Of a stretch of DNA of 64,000 nt, positions 45,605-53,625 are shown in pieces. The notes under the pieces are model-generated. The model worked only from the letters and a program-made list of their open reading frames with translations, did not search any database and was not told where the DNA came from. Made by a program: the position numbers and the translations under genes. The stretch lies in NCBI GenBank assembly GCA_026169195.1, contig JAPFEH010000078.1, forward strand, positions 18,203 to 82,202. The letters are read 5' to 3'. The stretch comes from Dysosmobacter sp. GTDB lineage: Bacteria > Bacillota > Clostridia > Oscillospirales > Oscillospiraceae. Position 1 is the first letter of the stretch. Every line of letters begins with the position of its first letter.

Positions 45605-46450
45605 TTGAAAAATTTCCTGAAACACCACGGATTATGGGTTCTGTTCGCCACGGCGGTGATCGCTGTGGCGCTGACGCTGATGTCCGTGTTCAGCCATACC
45701 TCCTCCCCCCTTGCCAACGCGGTCAATGTGATCGCCGCCCCCTTCCGGGCGGCTTATACCGCCGTCGCGGACCGGTTCAACGACTTCCAGAAGCACTATC
45801 GGGATTATACCGGTCTGGAGGAGGAAAACGCCATTCTGCGGCGGCAGCTGGCGGAAATGGAGGCGGAGATCCGGCAGGCACGGGAGGACAGTGAAGAAAA
45901 CAGCCGTCTGAAAAAGCTGCTGGGACTGCAGGACCGGCGGCCCGATCTGACCAGCGATCTGCAGCAGGCCATGGTGACCGAGCACGCCGTCACCAACTGG
46001 ACCTCGTCGCTGACCATCAACAAAGGCACCTCCAGCGGTCTGGAGGTGGGGGACTGCGTCATGGATGACACCGGTTCTCTGGTTGGACTGGTCCATGAGG
46101 TCGGCGCCAACTGGGCCACCGTGCTGACCACGGTGGATACCGACACCTCTCTGGGCGCGCAGGTGTTCCGCACCGGAGATCTGGGACTTGCCCAAGGGGA
46201 CTTTTCCTTGATGCAGGAAGGCCGCCTGCGGCTGAACCTGCTGCCGGCCGACGTCAGTCTGCTGGGCGGCGATCTGGTGGTCACCAGCGGTCTGGGCGGA
46301 TATTATCCCCAAGGGCTTGTAATCGGCTCCGTGGAAAAGGTCCAGCTGGACCCGTCCGGTTCTGATTCCTACGCCACGCTGATCCCCGCCGTGGATTTTT
46401 CCCAGCTGACGGAGGTTTTTGTGATCCGTTCTTTCGATCCCGGTGCTTGA
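45605..46450 (+). CDS. mreC: Rod shape-determining protein MreC
   Basis: Membrane protein that organises the elongation machinery. It has 281 residues: one N-terminal helix (about residues 8-28), a coiled coil (about 58-108; YTGLEEENAILRRQLAEME) and the beta-barrel MreC core (SSLTINKGTSSGLEVGDCVM and VTSGLGGYYPQGLVIGSV). The start is TTG at 45605 after CTGGAGG at 8-base spacing; no suitable ATG exists. mreD and a class B PBP follow. No mreB is encoded in the window. Confidence 0.93.
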   Translation: MKNFLKHHGLWVLFATAVIAVALTLMSVFSHTSSPLANAVNVIAAPFRAAYTAVADRFNDFQKHYRDYTGLEEENAILRRQLAEMEAEIRQAREDSEENSRLKKLLGLQDRRPDLTSDLQQAMVTEHAVTNWTSSLTINKGTSSGLEVGDCVMDDTGSLVGLVHEVGANWATVLTTVDTDTSLGAQVFRTGDLGLAQGDFSLMQEGRLRLNLLPADVSLLGGDLVVTSGLGGYYPQGLVIGSVEKVQLDPSGSDSYATLIPAVDFSQLTEVFVIRSFDPGA

Positions 46451-46483
46451 CCCGAACGTCCCGCCCGAAAAGGAGGTCCCGCC

Positions 46484-46996
46484 GTGCTGGCACGCAATGA
46501 AGTGATTTTCAAGTGGGCGCTTTACGGCGCCGTCACAGCGCTGTGCTTTTTTTTGCAGGGCGCGTTCTTTCAGCGGTTTACCCTCTGGGGGGTGCTGCCC
46601 TTTGTTTATCCTCTGCTGGCTGCCATCCCCGCCACCTATGAGGCTCCTGTCCCCGCCACCATCTTTGCCCTGTGCGTCGGCGTGGTGTGTGACGCGCTGC
46701 TTCCGGGCGCCATCCCCTGCTTTTATACGCTGATTTTTCCCGTGATCGGGCTGCTGTCCTCCCTCCTTGCCAGAGGGGTGCTGCCCGCAGGCTTTTTCTG
46801 CTCTCTGGCCGCGGTGATCCTTGCCCTGTGCCTGACCGACCTCTTCCGCTGTCTGCTGCTGTGGATCAGCGGCCGGAACGTCTGGCGCGCGGGACTGTTT
46901 TTGCTGCTGCGGGAGCTGTGCGTCACGCTGCCGTTCAGTCTTCCGGTCATCCTGCTTTACCGCATGGCGGCCCGCAAGGTCCACTTGTATGACTAA
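46484..46996 (+). CDS. mreD: Rod shape-determining protein MreD
   Basis: Polytopic partner of MreC in the elongasome. It has 170 residues with about five hydrophobic helices and the family profile (GAFFQRFTLWGVLPFVYPLL, then VCDALLPGAIPCFYTLIFPVIG). The start is GTG at 46484 following AAAGGAGG. It lies between mreC and the PBP2 gene. Confidence 0.85.
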   Translation: MLARNEVIFKWALYGAVTALCFFLQGAFFQRFTLWGVLPFVYPLLAAIPATYEAPVPATIFALCVGVVCDALLPGAIPCFYTLIFPVIGLLSSLLARGVLPAGFFCSLAAVILALCLTDLFRCLLLWISGRNVWRAGLFLLLRELCVTLPFSLPVILLYRMAARKVHLYD

Positions 46997-47016
46997 TCCC
47001 CGGAAAAGGAGTGCCC

Positions 47017-49233
47017 ATGAAAGATTCCAGACAAACCCGCCTATTGGTCCTTGCCGGCTTTCTGGCTCTGGTCCTGCTCATCTATCTGGGGGTGCTGTAC
47101 CACACCCAGATCAACCAGCACGACGAGTATCTTGCCCGCTCTCTGCACTCCATCGCCAAGGAGGAAACCATCGAAGCCTCCCGCGGCATCATTACAGACC
47201 GGAAGGGCCGGCCTCTGGTGTCCAACGATTCCGTTTACACGCTGACCTTTGACACCAGCCTGCTGAAAAAGGGGCAGGACCAGAATGAAGCCATTTTGCG
47301 TCTGCTGGAGCTGTGTGAAGAAAAGGGTCTTTCATGGACGGATACCCTCCCCATCTCTGACACGGCCCCTTACCTTTATAAGCTGGAAGCCGTATCTGAC
47401 GGACAGCGCCGCCAGTTCTTTACCTACGTCAAATCCCTGAAGGAAGCCCGAAGCCTGCTGGAAGCGTACCTGCTGCGGCATCCGGAGCTGGCGCAGTCCG
47501 AAGACTCTGCGGAGGCACCGGCGGAGGACGCCCCTGAGACCGCCCCCTCTCAGGAGGAGCTGGGCAGGCAGCTGCTGGAGGATCTCCGCCTCTCCGCATT
47601 TACCAGCCAGCTGCTCAACAGCGCAGGCCTGACGCCCGACAAACTGGTAAAGCTGATGGTGGAAAATCTGGAGATCCCCGCCGGCTTTTCTCAAGAAGAG
47701 ACCCGGCAGGTGCTTGGCATCCGCTACGGACTGGCTCTGCGGCGGACAAACGGCTACACCAGCTATGTGCTGGTGGAGGATGTGGACATCCAGCTGATCT
47801 CCGTCATCACAGACGGCAACTATGCCGGCGCCAAGGTGACGGATTCCTCCGTGCGGAAATACGAGACCTCCTATGCCGCCCACATTCTGGGAACGGTGGG
47901 CCCGCTGTATGCCGAGGATCTGAAAAATCCCCTGTATGCCGACTATCCCGGAGACGCCACCATCGGAAAATCCGGCGTGGAAGCCGCCTTCGAGCAGTAT
48001 CTGCGGGGAACCGACGGCAAACGGGTGATCTCCACCAACAGTGACGGGAAGATCACCGGCGAATACTATGAGGTAGAGCCGGAACCCGGCGCCACCGTGG
48101 AGCTGACCATTGATCTGGAATTGCAGCAGGTGGTGGAGAACGCTCTGGCGAAAACCGTTGAAAAGATGAACGCCGAGGACGGGAACGAAAAGCGGGGCGC
48201 CGGCGCGGCCGTGGTGAAGGTCGGTACCGGAGAGGTGCTGTCCCTCGCCTCCTACCCCACCTATGACCTGTCCACCTACCGGCAGAATTACAGCGAATTG
48301 GCGTCCGATCCCGCCAAGCCCTTCCATAACCGCGCTACACAGGGCACCTACGCCCCCGGCTCCACCTTCAAGCCCCTCACCGCCCTTGCGGCACTGGAGT
48401 CCGGCGTCATCAGTCTGACGGAAAAAGTCAGCTGCCCCGGCGTATGGTACTATCCTGACATGATTGAAGGAACCGAGCCATTCCGTTCCTATTGCTGGAA
48501 GCGAAGCGGTCACGGAAAAATGAGCATCAAACAGGCCATCACCAATTCCTGCAACGTCTTTTTCTATGAAATGGGCTACCGGCTGGGCATCGACCGGCTG
48601 GATCAGTACGCACGGGAATTCGGTCTGGGAGAAAGCACCGGCATTGAGATCGGCGACAATCCCGGCGTGCTGGCAGGTCGGGAGGAGCGGGAAGCCGCCG
48701 GCGGCGTCTGGTACGGCGGCGATACCACGCAAGCCGCCATCGGACAGTCGGATAACCAATTTACCCCGCTTCAGCTTGCCAATTACATTGCCACGCTGGT
48801 TTCCGGCGGAAAGCACTGTCAGGCCCACCTGCTGAAAGCCGCAAAATCCTATGACAGCTCAGAGATCATCGCTGTGGGCAATACCCAGCCCCTCAATACC
48901 GTGTCCTTCAGCGACAGTACGCTTCAAGCCATTAAGGAGGGCATGCTGGGCTATACGCAGCCCGGCGGCATGGTATACAGCGCCTTCAAGGACTGCATCG
49001 TTCCGGCGGGCGCCAAGACCGGCACTGCCCAGCTGGGCGGCGGCAAAAAGAACAACGGCATGTTTGTCTGCTTTGCCCCCTATGACGAGCCGGAGATCGC
49101 CGTGGCCATTGCCATCGAGCAGGGCGACGCCGGCGCCGCGCTGGCCTCCACCGCCGTGGAGATCCTCAACGCCTATTTCTCCGCTGATACCATCGGCACC
49201 GCCATTTTGCAGGAACAGCAGTTCCTGCCCTGA
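47017..49233 (+). CDS. Penicillin-binding protein 2 (class B, elongation-type)
   Basis: Monofunctional transpeptidase that crosslinks peptidoglycan during wall elongation. It has 738 residues: one N-terminal membrane anchor (about residues 8-28), a dimerisation/pedestal domain (about 50-350), then the transpeptidase domain with SXXK in GSTFKPLTAL, SXN in TNSCN and KTG in AKTGTAQLGGGK. The ATG at 47017 follows AAAGGAG. It directly follows mreC-mreD, as mrdA-type genes do. Confidence 0.93.
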   Translation: MKDSRQTRLLVLAGFLALVLLIYLGVLYHTQINQHDEYLARSLHSIAKEETIEASRGIITDRKGRPLVSNDSVYTLTFDTSLLKKGQDQNEAILRLLELCEEKGLSWTDTLPISDTAPYLYKLEAVSDGQRRQFFTYVKSLKEARSLLEAYLLRHPELAQSEDSAEAPAEDAPETAPSQEELGRQLLEDLRLSAFTSQLLNSAGLTPDKLVKLMVENLEIPAGFSQEETRQVLGIRYGLALRRTNGYTSYVLVEDVDIQLISVITDGNYAGAKVTDSSVRKYETSYAAHILGTVGPLYAEDLKNPLYADYPGDATIGKSGVEAAFEQYLRGTDGKRVISTNSDGKITGEYYEVEPEPGATVELTIDLELQQVVENALAKTVEKMNAEDGNEKRGAGAAVVKVGTGEVLSLASYPTYDLSTYRQNYSELASDPAKPFHNRATQGTYAPGSTFKPLTALAALESGVISLTEKVSCPGVWYYPDMIEGTEPFRSYCWKRSGHGKMSIKQAITNSCNVFFYEMGYRLGIDRLDQYAREFGLGESTGIEIGDNPGVLAGREEREAAGGVWYGGDTTQAAIGQSDNQFTPLQLANYIATLVSGGKHCQAHLLKAAKSYDSSEIIAVGNTQPLNTVSFSDSTLQAIKEGMLGYTQPGGMVYSAFKDCIVPAGAKTGTAQLGGGKKNNGMFVCFAPYDEPEIAVAIAIEQGDAGAALASTAVEILNAYFSADTIGTAILQEQQFLP

Positions 49234-49268
49234 CATCCCTTCAAATACCCACAAGGAGTTTCCCGTTC

Positions 49269-51143
49269 ATGAGCGAACCGTTTGTTTTTGACTCCCGGTA
49301 CCCCCTGTTCAAAACGCCCTTTGGCGCTGCTACCTGCGGGCAGACCATCTCCCTCCGGTGCCGTCCTCTGGCGTCGGAGGGCTTCTCCCACTGCGCGCTG
49401 GTGGCGCACGAGGAATTTGCAAATCAAACCACAGAGACCGAACTGACGCAGACCGGCTCCGCAGGCGAGGACGGACGCCTCACCTTTGTTCTGGAACTGT
49501 CCGCTCCGGCATCGCCGGAGCTGGTCTGGTATCACTTCCGTTTCTGGCGGGAAGACGGCTCCGGCTGTCTGCTGGACCAAAGCGGCTACCGCAGCGACGG
49601 TCCCCTCACCCCCTGGCAGCTGACCGTCTATGAGCAGACACACACGCCGGAGTGGTTCGGCGGCGGCATAACATACCAAATTTTTCCAGACCGGTTCTGC
49701 CGTCTGACCGTTCCCGATCCCACCGGACTGATCGGCAACCGACAGGTCCACGACCATTGGGAGGACGCCCCTGTCTGGAAGCCCGACCCTGACGGGGAGA
49801 TCCGGAATCGGGACTTTTTCGGCGGTTCTCTGGCAGGGATCACCTCCAAGCTGGATCATCTGGTCCGGCTGGGTGTTTCCACCCTGTATCTCAATCCCAT
49901 TTTTGAATCTGCCTCCAACCACCGCTACAATACGGCCGATTATGAGCGGATCGACCCCATGCTGGGCACGGAGGAGGACCTGAAAACGCTCTGCCGGGAA
50001 GCCCGGAAGCGGGGGATCCGGGTGATGCTGGACGGAGTCTTCAACCACACCGGTTCCCAGAGCCGCTATTTCAATGCCGACGGATTTTATCCATCTCCGG
50101 GAGCGGCCCAAAGTCAGGAAAGCCCCTATTTCAGCTGGTTTTCCTTTCATCCGTGGCCGGAGGACTATGATTCGTGGTGGGGCATCCGCACCCTGCCTGC
50201 CGTCCGGGAAGAGGATGAGAGTTATGTAAACTATATCATTCAGGATCCGCAGTCCATCATCCGGCGCTGGCTGCGGGCGGGCATCTCCGGCTGGCGGCTG
50301 GACGTGGCCGATGAACTGCCGGACTGGTTCATTGAACAATTGCGGGCCGCAGCCACAGAAACCGATCCCGAAGCCTTTGTGCTGGGAGAGGTCTGGGAGG
50401 ATGCCTCCAATAAAATCGCGTATCATCAGCGCAGGCGGTATTTACTGGGTCGGGAACTGCACGGTGTTATGAACTATCCCTTCCGCACGGCGCTGCTGGA
50501 TTATCTGCGGGGCGGCGATGCCGCAGCCTTTGCAGAATCCATGGAAACGCTGCGGGAGCACTATCCCCCTGCCGCCTTTTATTCCGCAATGAACTTTTTG
50601 GGGACCCATGACACGCCCCGCATTTTAACGGTGCTGGGCGCAGCGAACCCTCCCGCGGAAAAGGCGGACCGCGCCTCCTTCCTGCTCTCCCCACAGGAGC
50701 GGCAGCGCGGGATCGCCCTGTTGAAGCTGGCTGCCCTGATCCTCTTTACCTTTCCCGGCTCCCCCACCATTTATTACGGCGATGAAGCCGGCATGGAGGG
50801 TTGGGAGGATCCTCTGAACCGCGGCACCTATCCTTGGGGGCAGGAGGACTCCGCCCTTCTGGCGTATTTTACCCTGCTGGGCCGCCAGCGGACGCAGCTC
50901 CCCGCTCTGCAAAGAGGCGCCATCTGCTATCAGCTGGCGGAAGGCCCCCTGCTGGCCTTCACCCGAACACTGGGAGAGAACGTCTGCCTGACGGCAGTCA
51001 ATGCCTCTGCATCGCCGCAGAGGATGACGCTCCCTTGGAACCGGAGTACTGCGGAAGATCTTCTGTCGGGACGGCGGTTTTCTGTGGAATACAACCGGCT
51101 GTCCCTTCAGCTGGCTCCCTATGAAGGGCTGCTCCTGATTTGA
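49269..51143 (+). CDS. GH13 alpha-glucan hydrolase (neopullulanase/cyclomaltodextrinase-like)
   Basis: A 624-residue cytoplasmic glycoside hydrolase with no signal peptide. The N-terminal domain (about residues 1-125) looks like CBM34. The GH13 barrel begins YQIFPDRFC and has DGVFNHTG (region I), GWRLDVADELP (nucleophile Asp), LGEVWEDAS (acid Glu) and FLGTHDTPRI (transition-state Asp). A beta-rich C-terminal domain follows. It probably hydrolyses imported maltodextrins or cyclodextrins. It is an unusual neighbour for pbp2 and parA. Its transcript ends at the parS-containing terminator. Confidence 0.9.
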   Translation: MSEPFVFDSRYPLFKTPFGAATCGQTISLRCRPLASEGFSHCALVAHEEFANQTTETELTQTGSAGEDGRLTFVLELSAPASPELVWYHFRFWREDGSGCLLDQSGYRSDGPLTPWQLTVYEQTHTPEWFGGGITYQIFPDRFCRLTVPDPTGLIGNRQVHDHWEDAPVWKPDPDGEIRNRDFFGGSLAGITSKLDHLVRLGVSTLYLNPIFESASNHRYNTADYERIDPMLGTEEDLKTLCREARKRGIRVMLDGVFNHTGSQSRYFNADGFYPSPGAAQSQESPYFSWFSFHPWPEDYDSWWGIRTLPAVREEDESYVNYIIQDPQSIIRRWLRAGISGWRLDVADELPDWFIEQLRAAATETDPEAFVLGEVWEDASNKIAYHQRRRYLLGRELHGVMNYPFRTALLDYLRGGDAAAFAESMETLREHYPPAAFYSAMNFLGTHDTPRILTVLGAANPPAEKADRASFLLSPQERQRGIALLKLAALILFTFPGSPTIYYGDEAGMEGWEDPLNRGTYPWGQEDSALLAYFTLLGRQRTQLPALQRGAICYQLAEGPLLAFTRTLGENVCLTAVNASASPQRMTLPWNRSTAEDLLSGRRFSVEYNRLSLQLAPYEGLLLI

Positions 51144-51155
51144 CGGCTCAGGCGA

Positions 51156-51171
51156 TGTTTCACGTGAAACA
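51156..51171. promoter_or_regulatory. parS site 1
   Basis: TGTTTCACGTGAAACA, a perfect 16-bp match to the bacterial parS consensus bound by Spo0J/ParB, located between the GH13 gene and parA. Confidence 0.95.
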
Positions 51172-51198
51172 TTGCTGGAATCCCCATCCATCGTTCAA

Positions 51199-51232
51199 CC
51201 CTCATGTTTCACGTGAAACATGAGGGTTTTTT
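51199..51232 (+). terminator. Terminator hairpin with embedded parS site 2
   Basis: A perfect 28-bp palindrome (51199-51226; CCCTCATGTTTCAC and its complement) followed by TTTTTT. Its centre, 51205-51220, is an exact parS sequence. It is positioned to stop transcription coming from the GH13 gene before the parA promoter. Confidence 0.85.
51205..51220. promoter_or_regulatory. parS site 2
   Basis: TGTTTCACGTGAAACA, perfect parS, 33 bases after site 1 and forming the inner stem of a terminator hairpin. Confidence 0.95.
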
Positions 51233-51254
51233 CACGCTTTTTCTCTCCAGCCCC

Positions 51255-51283
51255 TTGAAAGCCTCACCGCACATTGTTATAAT
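51255..51283 (+). promoter_or_regulatory. parA-parB promoter
   Basis: -35 TTGAAA (51255-51260), a 17-base spacer and consensus -10 TATAAT (51278-51283), 35 bases after parS site 2. Confidence 0.8.
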
Positions 51284-51326
51284 AAATCAGTACGTATCTG
51301 AGAACGTTATGAAAGAAGAGGTGCTC

Positions 51327-52085
51327 GTGGCCAAAATTATTGCAATCGTCAACCAAAAAGGCGGCGTCGGCAAAACCACAACCTGCGTCAGTCTGGCCGC
51401 CGCGCTGGTGGAGGCCGGAAAACGGGTGCTGCTGTGCGACTTTGATCCGCAGGCCAATGCCACATCCGGAATGGGCGTGGACAAAACCGTCTCAAAGGGC
51501 ATTTATGAGGTGGTGATCGGGGAGGTTCCTCCCGCCGATGCCATCACCCACACCCGATACGGCGATGTCCTCCCCTCCAACAAGGCCCTTGCAGGCGCCG
51601 GAATTGAGCTGATTACCATGGAACGTCGGGAATACCTGCTTCGGGACGCCTTGGACGCCCTGCGGGAGAACTACGATTATATCTTTATCGACTGTCCCCC
51701 CTCTCTGGAATTGCTGACGCTCAACGCCCTCTGTGCCGCCGACGGGATTCTGGTGCCGGTTCAGGGGGAATACTTTGCTTTGGAGGGCCTGTCGGACCTG
51801 ATGAATACCGTCCGTCTCGTTCGCCGCTCCCTGAATCCCCGACTGGAGCTGGAGGGTGTTCTGCTGACCATGTTTGATGGCCGCACCAATCTGGCATTGC
51901 AGGTGGCGGAAGAAGTCAAGCATTACTTCCCCGGCAAGGTCTATGCCACTGTCATCCCCCGCAACGTCCGGCTCTCGGAAGCCCCCAGCCACGGCAAGCC
52001 CATCACCTCCTATGACCGCTCCTCCCGCGGTGCGGAGGCCTATACCGCTCTGGCAGCGGAATTTATGAAACGTCAGAACACTTGA
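51327..52085 (+). CDS. parA: Chromosome partitioning ATPase ParA/Soj
   Basis: Deviant-Walker ATPase that works with ParB and parS in origin segregation and DnaA control. It has 252 residues: IIAIVNQKGGVGKTTT P-loop at the N terminus, DFDPQANATSGMG, and DCPPSLELLTLNAL. The start is taken as GTG 51327 (MAKIIAIVNQ); GTG 51321 and ATG 51309 are in-frame alternatives, but the family starts near MxKII. It lies 18 bases before parB, downstream of two parS sites. Confidence 0.95.
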   Translation: MAKIIAIVNQKGGVGKTTTCVSLAAALVEAGKRVLLCDFDPQANATSGMGVDKTVSKGIYEVVIGEVPPADAITHTRYGDVLPSNKALAGAGIELITMERREYLLRDALDALRENYDYIFIDCPPSLELLTLNALCAADGILVPVQGEYFALEGLSDLMNTVRLVRRSLNPRLELEGVLLTMFDGRTNLALQVAEEVKHYFPGKVYATVIPRNVRLSEAPSHGKPITSYDRSSRGAEAYTALAAEFMKRQNT

Positions 52086-52103
52086 TCTGGAAAGGAGCAT
52101 CCC

Positions 52104-52994
52104 ATGGCATCCAAAAAACCCTCCGGCCTCGGCCGGGGACTGGGCGCCCTGCTGGGAGACGATGTGATGAACACCGGCACCCAAGGCGCCATGTATCTCC
52201 CCATCAGTGAAGTGGAAAGCAACTCCGCGCAGCCCCGCAAGTTTTTTGACGAGGCAGCGCTGGCAGAACTGGCGGAATCCATCCGTCAGCACGGCATCAT
52301 CCAGCCCCTCACCGTCCGCCGCCTTGCCTCCGGCTATTATCAGATCATCGCCGGCGAGCGCCGCTGGCGGGCTGCCCGTCTGGCAGGACTCAGCGAAGTC
52401 CCCGTCACCGTGATCGAAGCGGACGACCGGAAGGCGGCGGAGCTTGCCATGATCGAAAATCTCCAACGGGAAGACCTGAACCCCATGGAAGAAGCCGCCG
52501 GATACCGGTCCCTCATCGACCAGCATCACATGACGCAGGAGGAAGCTGCCAGTCGGGTGGGAAAATCCCGCAGCGCCGTCACCAACGCCCTGCGGCTACT
52601 GGAGCTGGCCCCTGCGGTCCAAAATCAGGTGGAGGCAGGACTTCTCTCCGCCGGTCACGCCCGTGCGCTGGTCCCCCTCTCCCCTGCCCAGCAGATACAG
52701 GCAGCCAACGCCATCATCGAAGGCGGTCTCTCCGTCCGCCAGACGGAACTGCTGGCAAAACGTCTGGCCGCCGGAGAAAAACCTGAGAAGCCTGCCCCTT
52801 CCGACGCTGTGGATTACACCGCCGTGGCACAGCGGGAGCTGTCCGGCCGTCTGGGTCGGGGCGTTAAAATCGTCAACGGGCGGAAAAAAGGCCGCATTGA
52901 ACTGGAATACTACGGAATGGATGACCTGAATGACCTGCTGGATGCTCTGGCACTTCTGAAGGTCCAGAAAACCCGGAAAGGACCGAACCCATGA
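52104..52994 (+). CDS. parB: Chromosome partitioning protein ParB/Spo0J
   Basis: CTPase clamp that loads at parS and spreads along DNA. It has 296 residues: an N-terminal basic start (GLGRGLGALLG), CTP-binding motifs (NSAQPRKFFD; GERRWRAARLAG), ENLQREDLNPMEEA, a helix-turn-helix (TQEEAASRVGKSRSAVTNALRL) and a C-terminal dimerisation domain. The ATG at 52104 follows AAAGGAG. Its stop overlaps the next gene as ATGA. It is the canonical partner of the parS sites here. Confidence 0.95.
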   Translation: MASKKPSGLGRGLGALLGDDVMNTGTQGAMYLPISEVESNSAQPRKFFDEAALAELAESIRQHGIIQPLTVRRLASGYYQIIAGERRWRAARLAGLSEVPVTVIEADDRKAAELAMIENLQREDLNPMEEAAGYRSLIDQHHMTQEEAASRVGKSRSAVTNALRLLELAPAVQNQVEAGLLSAGHARALVPLSPAQQIQAANAIIEGGLSVRQTELLAKRLAAGEKPEKPAPSDAVDYTAVAQRELSGRLGRGVKIVNGRKKGRIELEYYGMDDLNDLLDALALLKVQKTRKGPNP

Positions 52995-53560
52995 GTCTGG
53001 ATAAAGAAAACAAACAGCCGGCAGAGGAATCATCACAGTCGGAAGCTGCCAAAAAGGGCGGCGCAGCCGGCAGCAAGCCCGTCATCATCTATATCATGAT
53101 CCTCTTCATCGCCGCCTTCCTGCTGATGGCCCTCTCCTTCCTGATGCACCAGCGCAGCAATACGGAAGCGCTGGGGGACCTGCAGGACTCGGTTACCGCG
53201 ATGCAGGAGGTGCAGGGATATCAGGACAAAGTCATTCAGCTGCAGGAAGAACTGGATGCCGCCGAGGATGCGCTGATCCGGCAAACCAAAGAATCGGAAG
53301 AAGCCCTGCGTGTCAAGCAGGAGGAGGTTGACACGCAGGCTGCTCTGCTGGACGCCATGACCGATCTGTACCGGCTGCAGCAGGCATACAGCGCCAAGGA
53401 CTACGACCACTGTCAGGAAGTCATCGACCACATGGAAACCAGCGGCTCCGCCGCTTTGCTTCCCAAGGAAATTTCGGGAGACGCGGAAATGACCGCCCCC
53501 TATGAACGCTTCATGCAGTTTCAGGAAGCTGTCGCCGCCATTCAGGCGCTGGGCGACTGA
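52991..53560 (+). CDS. Membrane-anchored coiled-coil protein, unknown function
   Basis: I do not recognise this gene. The 189-residue product has a charged N terminus (1-27), one membrane helix (about 30-50) and an extended extracytoplasmic coiled coil (about 60-125), then a helical tail with a tetratricopeptide-like feel (YRLQQAYSAKDYDHCQEVIDHM). It is translationally coupled to parB (ATGA overlap) and its stop codon abuts parS site 3. A role in tethering or coordinating segregation with the envelope is possible but inferred only from position. Confidence 0.7.
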   Translation: MSLDKENKQPAEESSQSEAAKKGGAAGSKPVIIYIMILFIAAFLLMALSFLMHQRSNTEALGDLQDSVTAMQEVQGYQDKVIQLQEELDAAEDALIRQTKESEEALRVKQEEVDTQAALLDAMTDLYRLQQAYSAKDYDHCQEVIDHMETSGSAALLPKEISGDAEMTAPYERFMQFQEAVAAIQALGD

Positions 53561-53576
53561 TGTTTCACGTGAAACC
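53561..53576. promoter_or_regulatory. parS site 3
   Basis: TGTTTCACGTGAAACC, one mismatch from the palindromic consensus in the last base, immediately after the stop codon of the coiled-coil gene and before serS. Confidence 0.9.
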
Positions 53577-53625
53577 AACCCCATCCCTACAAGAACAAGA
53601 ACGGAAATAAAGGAGAATTCAAATC

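Noticed and set aside
53561..53625. Possible Ser T-box before serS
   Set aside because: The 65-base spacer holds parS and a ribosome site only; no T-box sequence is present.
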